This document shows positions 9,917 through 21,900 of a stretch of 64,000 bases of DNA, piece by piece (the first letter of the stretch is position 1; each line of letters starts with the position of its first letter). The stretch covers positions 1 through 64,000 of the forward strand of contig JAAOOA010001163.1 in NCBI GenBank assembly GCA_012861695.1, written 5' to 3'. Under the pieces are notes generated by a model. That model searched no databases and was not told the origin of the DNA. It was given only the letters and a program-made list of their open reading frames with translations. The translations under genes were made by a program, and so were the position numbers. The DNA is from Trematomus loennbergii. Taxonomy: Eukaryota; Chordata; Actinopteri; Perciformes; Nototheniidae.

Positions 9917-12900
9917 CTGCAGAGACACAGAAACAATGCATCATGGGAGTGAAAGACACCTCAATTTACAAATGTCCTTTCTTTTCAAAGTTTAAAGCTT
10001 CTTTTGAGGCTTTGAACTTTTGTTTTGTTTACATAATCCAGTTGCATCTATTCCGTTAGTCTGATATTACATGTAGGCTGATAATAAAGTAAAACAGCTG
10101 CTTATGGCTCCATGTTGAATCACTGATGAATAATAAGCAGAATAAACAGCGAGCAGGGATCAGGGGTCTTTGGATAACGCTCTCTCTCTCTGTCTGTATT
10201 CTCTCTGAACGCTGGCCAGAAACTTTCCCTGATTAAAACGTTGGCAGTGTTTGATCCCAGAGGAAGGAAAGGGTTCTGTTTTGATTTCAGACGCAAGGAA
10301 ACATAAACCGGACTGAGAAAAAAATCCATGCATACCGTTAGTGAGTGTTTAACGTGACTGCAGATGTGAAACACGCACAGGTCACACTGTAAGGGCGCTC
10401 TCGTCAGTGTTAAAAAAAAAGCCACAGATTCCAATATTGACTTTCAGTAGTTATCACGAACAATGTGCTGGAGCGCTAGCCAATAGAAGAGTGAGTGTTC
10501 CATAGTGATGTCACAAATGGCTCTAACAAAGCTTTAATGTTCATAAAGCTCTTTATTTTTCTCATACTGCCTGACGCCAACAGGCAGGAACAGGGAGACA
10601 AAACACTGAGAGCAGCCCGAGGTGCAGGCCTGTGCTCAGTGAGGGCAGTACAGACTGATAAACTGGGTCAAAGTTATGGGCCTAGGAAAATATTTCCCCA
10701 ACACGTACAATGTGTTGGAGCGCTAGCCAATAGCAGAGCGAGTGTTACGTAGTGATGTCTCACCAGCCTGACTCCCTTGCCGCTGGTCCTGCGGGGACAC
10801 TTCAGGTACCCCACAGTGATGGCGACGGCGGCGAGCAGACCGCTGACCAGGATCCCCACAAACACCGAGGACCCGGACGAGGAGGGGGTCTCCGTCTTTG
10901 TGACTCCCAGCTGCAGAAAAGAAGATTGTGGTCAGAGAAAATACAGTATGTGATTGAATTCAACACCATGCATACATTATAAGACATTATTACACGGCTT
11001 TGTTGAATACTTCATTCTGATTGGTCAATTTGGACATTCGAGAGGTCTGCATATTTTCGCTGGCAGACCGTTGCTAAGGAGAACAGACTTTTACTACGGA
11101 GAGCAGACTGTTGCTAAGGAGAGCAGACTGTTGCTAAGGAGAGCAGACTGTTGCTAAGGAGAGCCGACTGTTGCTAATGAGAGCAGACTGTTGCTAAGGA
11201 GAGCAGACCAATGCTAAGATGGATAAAGGGACTATGTGCAGTCATATCAATCCGCAGAAAGAAGCCTGATTTAGCGTCAGCTGTGGACAACAAATATTAG
11301 CTTTCCTTCACCAGAAAACACTTTTTGAATATTTATTTTTATATTTGTGGAGAGCAACAGACTCTGGATTCATGACGGCTAAATGGTCCCCAGTAAAGAG
11401 AAGGAAAGAGGTGACACTATTACCTGATTCTGTATAGAGTTATTAGGAACTGTAAACTGGATTTAGTGAAATAAATCATGGTTATCTTTCCTCTACTTGA
11501 ACCTATATCACAAGACTATAACACCTGCCATCATCTCACCTTTTCTTTCAAGTGTTCGCTATTCAGGGCGTCGGCCAGCGTAGCCGGGTCAGCTGCAGGG
11601 AGGAGAATATCAGAAATATGTATCAGTACTTTATAAATCAGATCCATGTAAACCAGGGGTGTCCAAACTACGCCCATTTTGAAACGGCCCCCAGCTAATA
11701 AAACAAGTATAATTAAATATGGCCCACAAATTAAACTTGTGCTTGTCATATTTCGTACTTCTGAAATATGTAAAATATATTACACAGTATTCATGTGTTA
11801 ATAAGTCCACTTTTCAAATAATTTCAGTCAATTAAACATTTTCAAACAAATGTTAGTTGATAAAAAAAGCCCAATAACTTATTTACATTACAAGCTTGAA
11901 ATCTATATTTCCTCTTTTTTTAAAGCAATCTAAGGCTTCTGTTTTAAGGAATGAGCTGTGATGTAGGCTGTTGTGTTTCTTGAAGCATTTTCAAGTATCA
12001 AGCATGCACCTACATTTGATTGATTTTGCTAACTTATAACTTCACTGATAAGACGATATACCTCTAGTGATCGACCCAGACCTTCGTATATTTTTCTGTA
12101 TGTGGCCCTCTCTGAAAAAAGTTTGGACACCCCTGATGTAAAGTGTCATGTCTGTGTTGTGCATGTCTTCTCACCGTCGTCACTGGACACCAGCGCTATG
12201 TTGCCCTCCTGGAAGATTTTGAGGTTACAGTTGTCTTTGCTGCACCAGCCTGCGGGTTCTCCTCGATGATGCGCTTTGTTTTTTCCTGCAGGAAAAAGCA
12301 TGTTTAAAGTCAAAGAGAAATAAGCCAATACATGCCGTGCTGCGTCACAACAGCAGTCTGACAAATATGAGAATTAAAGCAGCATCATGATTCTTACAGT
12401 GCAAACTAGAAAGAAAAAAATATTTATTTGAGCTGTGAACATGGTAGCCAAAGTTAAAGGTAAGTTAGATTATGAGTTTTTTAAATGTCATTCAAAATGA
12501 AATTTAAGGCACATTTTAAGTGTAAAACCTTCGCTGTAATGATCTACGACGAGACGCTAGCGTGAGAGGTGTTACGTTGAATATATATATATATAAAAAT
12601 AATAGATGTTCCAAATTGTTTTCAAAGTATAGCTTGTAAGTCCGAAAAAAAAACTATTAATTCCAATATCTTTGCATTATTAAGACATATTAATTACTAT
12701 AAAAAAAGTTTATTACTTAATTTCGGATCAATTAGAAATAATAAATAAAAAATAAATACATAGTAAACTATAAATAATACATAATAAATAAAAAAAGTTT
12801 AATATCAGAATCCAAAATCCTTTATTAGTCCCACAGCGGGGACATTTACAAATAAATAAATTAAATGGTTTTAACAGTTTCAAAAGATCTGCGGGGACAA

Positions 12901-15900
12901 TGTATGAATATTTAGAAAATACACGACCTTCCTGATTGTGGCTTCGTGAGCAGGAACTTAAAACTTGAAAAAAGCCTGAACAGATTTCACATTCCTGCAC
13001 AGCTTCCTGCATTTCATCTCCTCTGCTTCATCACTGCAGCCAAAAATCCAATGTGTGTGTTTTTCCTGAATTTCCCCCCGTTGACCATCAGTGTACGTAT
13101 GTGAGTAATGGAGACGAAATGCAGATGGATGGAAAACTCTCTTCTTCTTCTCTCCACCTTAACCCCAACTATGACATCACTGCGTTACACAACTTTGCAA
13201 CATGGGAACTCTCAGTGCTCTCAGAGGATTACAAAAATCCTCCTTCCTCCGTCAGCAGGGAGGAGAAACACTCCTTTCTGCATCTGTGGGACCGTCACAT
13301 GTTCCTCCAGGAATCCTGCATGATGTAGTGTCTCTACTTTAAAGAGTCCTCTCCTGCTGATGTTCAGGTGTTTATCAGTATGTAGTGTCTCTACTTTAAA
13401 GAGTCCTCTCCTGCTGATGTTCAGGTGTATATCAGTATGTAGTGTCTCTACTTTAAAGAGTCCTCTCTGCTGATGTTCAGGTGTATATCAGTATGTAGTG
13501 TCTCTACTTTTAAAGAGTCCTCTCCTGCTGATGTTCAGGTGTATATCAGTATGTAGTGTCTCTACTTTAAAGAGTCCTCTCCTGCTGATGTTCAGGTGTA
13601 TATCAGTATGTAGTGTCTCTACTTTAAAGAGTCCTCTCCTGCTGATGTTCAGGTGTATATCAGTATTAGTGTCTCTACTTTAAAGAGTCCTCTCCTGCTG
13701 ATGTTCAGGTGTATATCAGTATATAGTGTCTCTACTTTAAAGAGTCCTCTCCTGCTGATGTTCAGGTGTATATCAGTATTTAGTGTCTCTACTTTAAAGA
13801 GTCCTCTCCTGCTGATGTTCAGGTGTATATCAGTATGTAGTGTCTCTACTTTAAAGAGTCCTCTCCTGCTGATGTTCAGGTGTATATCAGTATGTAGTGT
13901 CTCTACTTTAAAGAGTCCTCTCCTGCTGATGTTCAGGTGTATATCAGTATGTAGTGTCTCTACTTTAAAGAGTCCTCTCCTGCTGATGTTCAGGTGTATA
14001 TCAGTATGTAGTGTCTCTACTTTAAAGAGTCCTCTCCTGCTGATGTTCAGGTGTATATCAGTATATAGTGTCTCTACTTTAAAGAGTCCTCTCCTGCTGA
14101 TGTTCAGGTGTATATCAGTATGTAGTGTCTCTACTTTAAAGAGTCCTCTCCTGCTGATGTTCAGGTGTATATCAGTATGTAGTGTCTCTACTTTAAAGAG
14201 TCCTCTCCTGCTGATGTTCAGGTGTATATCAGTATGTAGTGTCTCTACTTTAAAGAGTCCTCTCCTGCTGATGTTCAGGTTTTGCAGACCATTTACATGC
14301 ACTAAAACATATAACACACTAGAGGAGATGGAACACAGAATATAACACCTAAAATAAAAACGGTTAAGCCCCCCACCCTGGATGTCCCTCCTCTAAAGAC
14401 CCCGGAGAGGAAACTCCTCTTTGTCTCCGGCCTGTCTGAAGACTTACGTCTGAGGAATGTCTCATATGTCTCAGCGCCATATTTCCTACTGTAGCTCTTT
14501 TAAAACACATCCATCCTCCCCCTCTGAGTGGAGGAAGCCCCTTCCTCTGGACCCCAGTGTGTGTAGATAAAGCTTTATATATAATATATTCTATTTTGAC
14601 AGTGACACTGTAGAGTGGGAGGTAAAGGAGATTGAACTGATACTCACACAATCGGTTGTGGACAAGGAGACCTTCACTGCGTTGTTCTCAGAAACTTCTT
14701 CTTTCCCGACACACCGCCACACCCGGCTGTGGGACATGAACAGGTTTAATACAAACGATGCCATATTCTTCAAAATACTCAACATTATAAAGTATCAAAA
14801 CCTACAGTGATGACAAAACGTAAGAAAATCAAGAAACCAAAAAGAGACAAAGATTATTTTACATTTCAAGCAAACTTATCATATTTACATGGACCTTAAC
14901 ATGTTCTACTGTTATGAGCAATACACACATTACTTTTACAATGTATTATTGATATTACTGGCTGCTACTTCAATCCTTTTATCTGGTTACTTACTTCTTT
15001 ATAGTGCTGCTACTCAATTTTTACCATGAAGTGTCCATACAGTATTTCATTTTAATTTGATCAATGTGTGATTGTCTCTTTATTATGTCAGCCTTTTATC
15101 TGCACTGTCCCCTTTGCTGCAACACCGTAAAGGGATTTCTGATTCTATATTTCACAAACAAATACACACATAGCTTTCCTCACATGACGCCATTGGGCCA
15201 ATAAGGACTATTTCCAATGGACTAACGTTGGGAAAAAGAGTTTTGAAGATCAGAGGATAATTGTTTCTGTGGTAAATATCTTTCTAGGATGAACACTTAA
15301 AAACGGGAATTTAAAAAAAGCAGATTTTATACCCAGAGGCTACGCCATTTTGCTTCACAGAAATGTAAGTAGATTTATTAGACTTAGAAGTATAGTAGGA
15401 TAAAACATATATTGAAAATGGTGTTTGTTGGAGGAATGTCTTCTTCTTGTCTTGTGAAAAATGTCTAAGAATAACTGTTTATTCTGTGCCATTAAAACGG
15501 ATTTGTTCTCCTAAAGTTTATAAATGTTTCCGGGGGTTAACTAAATATCGCCGTGGTGCAGGAAACACATTTTTCCTGTGATTGCAGAATAGTTTTTGGT
15601 TAGATGTGAAACTGTTTGAGTTGGTTTCCTTCCATGTGGAATATTTGGACATGATGCTGCAGGGAAGTTACAATCCTTCTTATCCTCTGATTTATACAAG
15701 TTTTTAATAGACAGCGTGATTTATCCAAGTACTCTTTTTAACTAACTTTATTTAGATGGTTATTAAAATAAATACTTCAGCAGAGAGTTTTTATTCAAAT
15801 ATTAAGTTAGATTTTGAAGACTTTTAATGACACTTTCCCAAGTTAGCATTAGCAGAGATGGCAAAAGTACACACATCTTTTACTCAAGTAGAAGTACAGA

Positions 15901-18900
15901 TACTCGTGTTTAAAAATACTACATTAGTAAAAGAAGAAGTACTGGCTAAACTTCTTTATTCAAGTAAAAGTAAAGAAGTATGGGCTTTGAAATGTACTTA
16001 AGTAAAAAGTACCCATAACTAGCAGCTGTTTTAAAGAGTACCTGACCTCCCTTTATATTAATAGAACAATAATGTCATTGTTAGCTAATGAATGTTTCCA
16101 TGCTGAACAACGGCAACATGACAACGTTTTCATTGGTCCCTCTTCTTTAGAGAAGACCAGGAAATGATGGATACACGGATCGTGTTCAAATCAATAGGCA
16201 CGCAATGACTCTAAATAATAATGATCACGCCACCAAACACACATTCAAACTAAAGGAACCAGCCTGTTTGGAGAATGAGAGAAGTAGAAAGTACAGGTAT
16301 TTGGGTTCAACATGTAAGAAGTAGAAAGTACAGGTATTTGTGTTCAACATGTAAGAAGTAGAAAGTACAGGTATTTGTGTTCAACATGTAAGAAGTAGAA
16401 AGTACAGGTATTTGGGTTCAACATGTAAGAAGTAGAAAGTACAGGTATTTGTTCAACATGTAAGAAGTAGAAAGTACAGGTATTTGTTCAACATGTAAGA
16501 AGTAGAAAGTACAGGTATTTGTGTTCAACATGTAAGAAGTAGAAAGTACAGGTATTTGGTTCAACATGTAAGAAGTAGAAAGTACAGGTATTTGTGTTCA
16601 ACATGTAAGAAGTAGAAAGTACAGGTATTTGTGTTCAACATGTAAGAAGTAGAAAGTACAGGTATTTGTTTCAACATGTAAGAAGTAGAAAGTACAGGTA
16701 TTTGTGTTCAACATGTAAGAAGTAGAAAGTACAGGTATTTGTGTTCAACATGTAAGAAGTAGAAAGTACAGGTATTTGTGTTCAACATGTAAGAAGTAGA
16801 AAGTACAGGTATTTGTGTTCAAATGTAAGAAGTAGAAAGTACAGGTATTTGTGTTCAACATGTAAGAAGTAGAAAGTACAGGTATTTGTGTTCAACATGT
16901 AAGAAGTAGAAAGTACAGGTATTTGTGTTCAACATGTAAGAAGTAGAAAGTACAGGTATTTGTGTTCAACATGTAAGAAGTAGAAAGTACAGGTATTTGT
17001 GTTCAACATGTAAGAAGTAGAAAGTACAGGTATTTGTGTTCAACATGTAAGAAGTAGAAAGTACAGGTATTTGTGTTCAAATGTAAGAAGTAGAAAGTAC
17101 AGGTATTTGTGTTCAACATGTAAGAAGTAGAAAGTACAGGTATTTGTGTTCAACATGTAAGAAGTAGAAAGTACAGGTATTTGTGTTCAACATGTAAGAA
17201 GTAGAAAGTACAGGTATTTGTGTTCAACATGTAAGAAGTAGAAAGTACAGGTATTTGGTTCAACATGTAAGAAGTAGAAAGTACAGGTATTTGTGTTCAA
17301 CATGTAAGAAGTCAAAGTAAAAATTCGTCAGAAAAATAAGTAGTGGAGTAAAGTACTGATACCAGAAAAATGTACTTTACAGTAACAAAGTATTTGTACT
17401 CCACTACTTCCCACCTCTGAGCATTAGTAATCTCCGAGCTTTGTAGAAAATGTACAGAATTCAACAACGAAAAAAGCAGTTTGCAATGGCTCTTTATCAA
17501 GTTTCCTTCTTGCATCCTAGCAGGTACTCACCACCACCGTCCTCCCAGGTTTGGGTGCTTCTTCCGGGGTGGTGTTCTTCGTTACGTCGGGGGCAGCAGT
17601 GGGTCCTGAGGTTGCTCCACCCAGTACTTTATCAACTGCATCCATAGAAATGATGGTGGCTGGGAATGTTTGATCTCCAAGAGCAGCAGTAGGAAGAGTT
17701 TTACCGTCGTCAGCGACAGTGATAGCATCCCCAGATACTGGAGAGGGGGAGGCAGCGAGGTCATCTGCATCTGTCACTAAAACACAACGCAATGGCTTCA
17801 TATCTTAGAAGACAAGTACAAATAATACTGAGTATCAGGTCTAAAAACACCAGACTCAGGGACAGTTTCATCCATTTAAGACTGCTAAACACCTGAACTT
17901 TTGAAAAACATCCATAACATTCATTCGTTTGCATCTTGCATATATTTATCTAATATATCATATTCCATTTACTTGTATATAGACTCTTCTTGCACTATTT
18001 CTATTTTATTTGTATTTACTTGCACTCATTTATCTGTTTTATTTGTTGCACGTCCTATATATATGTTGCACTGTTGGAGAGCCTGTGACCTTAGTTTTTC
18101 ATTGACATATCTACACTGTAGCTACCAGTGGCGTAACACGGTTGTGATTGGCCCGGGTGCAAATATTGTTTTGGGCCCCCCCCCCATCGCCCCCAACCAT
18201 AAGCGCACGCTAATGCGCTCACACACGCATGGACACACACAACCACTCATAAGCGCCACATGTAGGCTATCAACAACAGCCTGACCCGATTACTTGATCC
18301 ATCCCTCCTCCTCCTAACTTTCTTATAATATAAAATAAACCCCGTTAATGCCGCTCCCCCCACAGCCTTTCAAATGAAACCCTCCAGGATGCAGAATTCA
18401 TTTAAGGGTTAAAGGTGTTTACTATACGGAAATTAACACAAACTAGAAAACGTATAACATATTGAGTTGATTCAATCCAAAACTACAGAATAAGAGGCAG
18501 ATTCCTTCAGGGGTCAATGTCTGTAATTTCACCTGGTTACAAAACTGACAATTTAGATTTGTGGTCCCGTTCCTTACGATATTGATCAGATGACAATTTC
18601 TCAAAGTCACTTACCATCGTTGATGACTGTGGTAACAACAGGTGCTTCTGTTGTTGCATCCTGACACTTCACCTCACCTGCAAGTAGGGAAACAGAGAGA
18701 GAGGTAATAAGAAAAACGTTCATCTGATGAATATATTCTCTTCAATTCATGCAAAATGTCAAGTTCTGGTCCGCAAATTAAATATGTAAGCCCCCTTTAT
18801 AGAAAAATGATCAAGCTCTGTGAAAGAAAACTGAAACTAGAGATTGAGACCATAAACTCTTCAGGAAAATGTTTACCGAGGTAATAATAGAGGGAGAAGT

Positions 18901-21900
18901 AGGCAAATGTTCTCATAGACTTCTATACAATATAAGTTCATAAACCAAGAGAGAAGTAGGCTTATTTCTCAAAGACTTCTATACAATCTGAGATAGTTAA
19001 TCAAGACAGAAGTAGGCACATTTTCTTATAGATCCAAGATAATAAATCAAGAGAGAAGTAGGCTAATTTTCTTATAAACGTCTATACAATCTGAGGTAGT
19101 AAATAAAAGAGAAGTAGGACCATTTCTCATAGACTTCTATACAATGTAAGGTCATAAATCGAGAGAGAATTATGCACATTTTCTTACAGACTTCTATACA
19201 ATCTGAGGTAGTAAATCAAGAGAGAAGTAGGCTAACTTTCTCATAGACTTCTATACAATCTAAGCTAACACATCAAGAGAGAAGTAGACTAACTTTCTCA
19301 TAGACTTCTATACAATCTAAGCTAACACATCAAGAAAGAAGTAGACTAACTTTCTCATAGACTTCTATACAATCTAAGCTAACACATCAAGAAAGAAGTA
19401 GGCTAACTTTCTCATAGACTTCTATACAATATAAGTTCATAAACCAAGAGAGAAGTTGTAACATTTTCTCATAGACTTCTATACAATCTGAGATAGTTAA
19501 TCAAGACAGAAGTAGGCACATTTTCTTATAGATCCAAGATAATAAATCAAGAGAGAAGTAGGCTAATTTTCTTATAAACGTCTATACAATCTGAGGTAGT
19601 AAATAAAAGAGAAGTAGGACCATTTTCTCATAGACTTCTATACAATGTAAGGTCATAAATCGAGAGAGAATTATGCACATTTTCTTACAGACTTCTATAC
19701 AATCTGAGGTAGTAAATCAAGAGAGAAGTAGGCTAACTTTCTCATAGACTTCTATACAATCTAAGCTAACACATCAAGAGAGAAGTAGACTAACTTTCTC
19801 ATAGACTTCTATACAATCTAAGCTAACACATTAAGAAAGAAGTAGACTAACTTTCTCATAGACTTCTATACAATCTAAGCTAACACATCAAGAAAGAAGT
19901 AGGCTAACTTTCTCATAGACTTCTATACAATATAAGTTCATAAACCAAGAGAGAAGTTGTAACATTTTCTCATAGACTTCTATACAATCTGAGGTAGTAA
20001 ATCAAGAGAGAAGTAGGCTAAATTTCTCATAGACTTCTATCCAATCTAAGCTAACACATCAAGAGAGAAGTAGACTCGTGTTGTTATAGACCTCCTCGAT
20101 AGTATCTGAGGAAGAGAGAAGTATACACATTTTTCCATAGACTTCTATACAATATAACTTCTGTGCAACCTTTGCTGGAAGTTAGATAGATTGGAGACCC
20201 AGTTTTGTGGCTGTTTTACTATAAGATGTGTGGTATCTTTGAATTAAAATGACCTTTCTCAGTGAATGAGTTGGAACAGCTTGACCCGGTGAACTAAACT
20301 GCACGCCTGACCCAGAGAAGCCAGACTCTTTTTAACTCATTAGTCGTCACATACGAGCTAATTCTCTCCGTCTGTGGCACTGTGCAAATAAACATCTAAG
20401 GCCAAAAGTTTTGACCTCCTGACTTCACACCATCCTCCAGGAGAGATCCTGTTCCTGTAATAATCTGGGGATTATGTTTGGGTGGTGCTGAAACCTTCTG
20501 ACACAGGAAGGTGGAGAAAAGTAGGAAAGCTTTTCGGAGTTCAAGTGAGGGATTCTGGGTTATTGAAGGAACGCCATCATTGGGTTAAATAGCCTAAAGT
20601 CAAGTGGTAGATTTATATTATGAAGAGTAGATATCCATAAAATAGCAGTGTGTGTCATAAGACAAGCGTTCAAGGGTTGTTGTAGGGTAAGTTAATAAGA
20701 ATATAATTATATCACAGAGTCATTAGGCGCTTTCACACCGGAGTACTTTTCCCATTTATTTCCGATAGTGCCTGGAATTTTGCGTTCACACCAAAAAGAG
20801 AACTTAGTTCATGAGAACTTTACCCCCATTTTTAGTGCCTGCTAGAGAGGTGGTACTTTCCTGGGGAGAAAAAAGTACCAATTTCTGATTGGCTGGGCGA
20901 ATTGCAAAGCACGCCCCGTAAAACTCTGAAACGTTTTGTTAGCCCCGCGCACCAACGGAGAGAGACTAACTTATGGCAACACAAAAAAAAACATGGGAGC
21001 GGTGGAGTGATGAGGAGGTGTCGGCGTTCTGGCGATTTACTCTGAAGGCTTCAGTAGAAGCTGCTGGGAGTCCCAGCAGCTTCTACTGAAGCCAGTCCCC
21101 AACTCCGGGGACTTCCGGCCGGGGACTTCGGGTGGCAGTATACGCCGTGAAGTTGTTTGCGGCCTGCCAGTAAACCCAAAGCAGAAGAAGAAGAAGTGAC
21201 GTCAGCGGCTTCATTTGCCTAATCCTCCCTCAGGGAACTTATTCCGGTGTGAACACGATCGACTCTTTAGTTCCATGGGGGCACTAAGTGCTGGGAACTA
21301 AATACGGCAAAGTACTTGGTGTGAAAGCGGCTTATGTGAAAGGAATCAGAATTTACGGGATTAAATGGCTTAATTTCCAAGTAAAAAAATCACACATTTG
21401 TGAGTAAAATCGAAGAGATTCTATGAGATTTATGTCACAAATAGCGATAATAAACCCCTTAAAGAAAATGTTTTGTTTAGTGAGTATTTCTCACAAATGT
21501 ACCACTTTAATCTTTACTCGTCATCATGTCTGTTTGTTTTGTAAAAGAGGAGAAATGTGTGGGTAATTCGGCCGCTTGTAAAATCCTCATGAACTCCTCG
21601 ATCTGAAGTTATCAGAGAAACAAACTGAGCAAACGCTGGGAGAAACTCGGATTTTAAAAGTCAAACTAAAACTTTATTCAGTGTATTGGGGAGGGGAGAA
21701 AGAGATGCTAAAAAAAATTCTCCTCTGAAATGTTTTCTTTTAAAACCCATCTGCATAACGTTAAGTAAAAGAGAAATGGCATCCATTACGCTGTCATAAA
21801 AAAAGACATGTATAAATCACAGGATAACAAGGCGTTTTTATTTCCCGCAGCATAATTTCTCCTCTCCACATGGACGCAAACCAGCGCAGTGTAAACTGTT

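Larger units (their letters stand above)
20726..21331 (+). mobile_element. PIF/Harbinger-type MITE
   Basis: Terminal repeats GGCGCTTTCACACC and GGTGTGAAAGCGGC are flanked by TTA at 20723-20725 and 21332-21334, the 3-bp target typical of PIF/Harbinger. At 606 bp it lacks a transposase but keeps the start of a protein-coding frame (20973-21089) and a long palindrome. Confidence 0.9.

Noticed and set aside
14964..15066. Missing exon of cd34 ending at a GTAAGTAACC donor (14996, minus strand)
   Set aside because: The upstream sequence is AT-rich, has no convincing acceptor, and gives no mucin- or CD34-like peptide.
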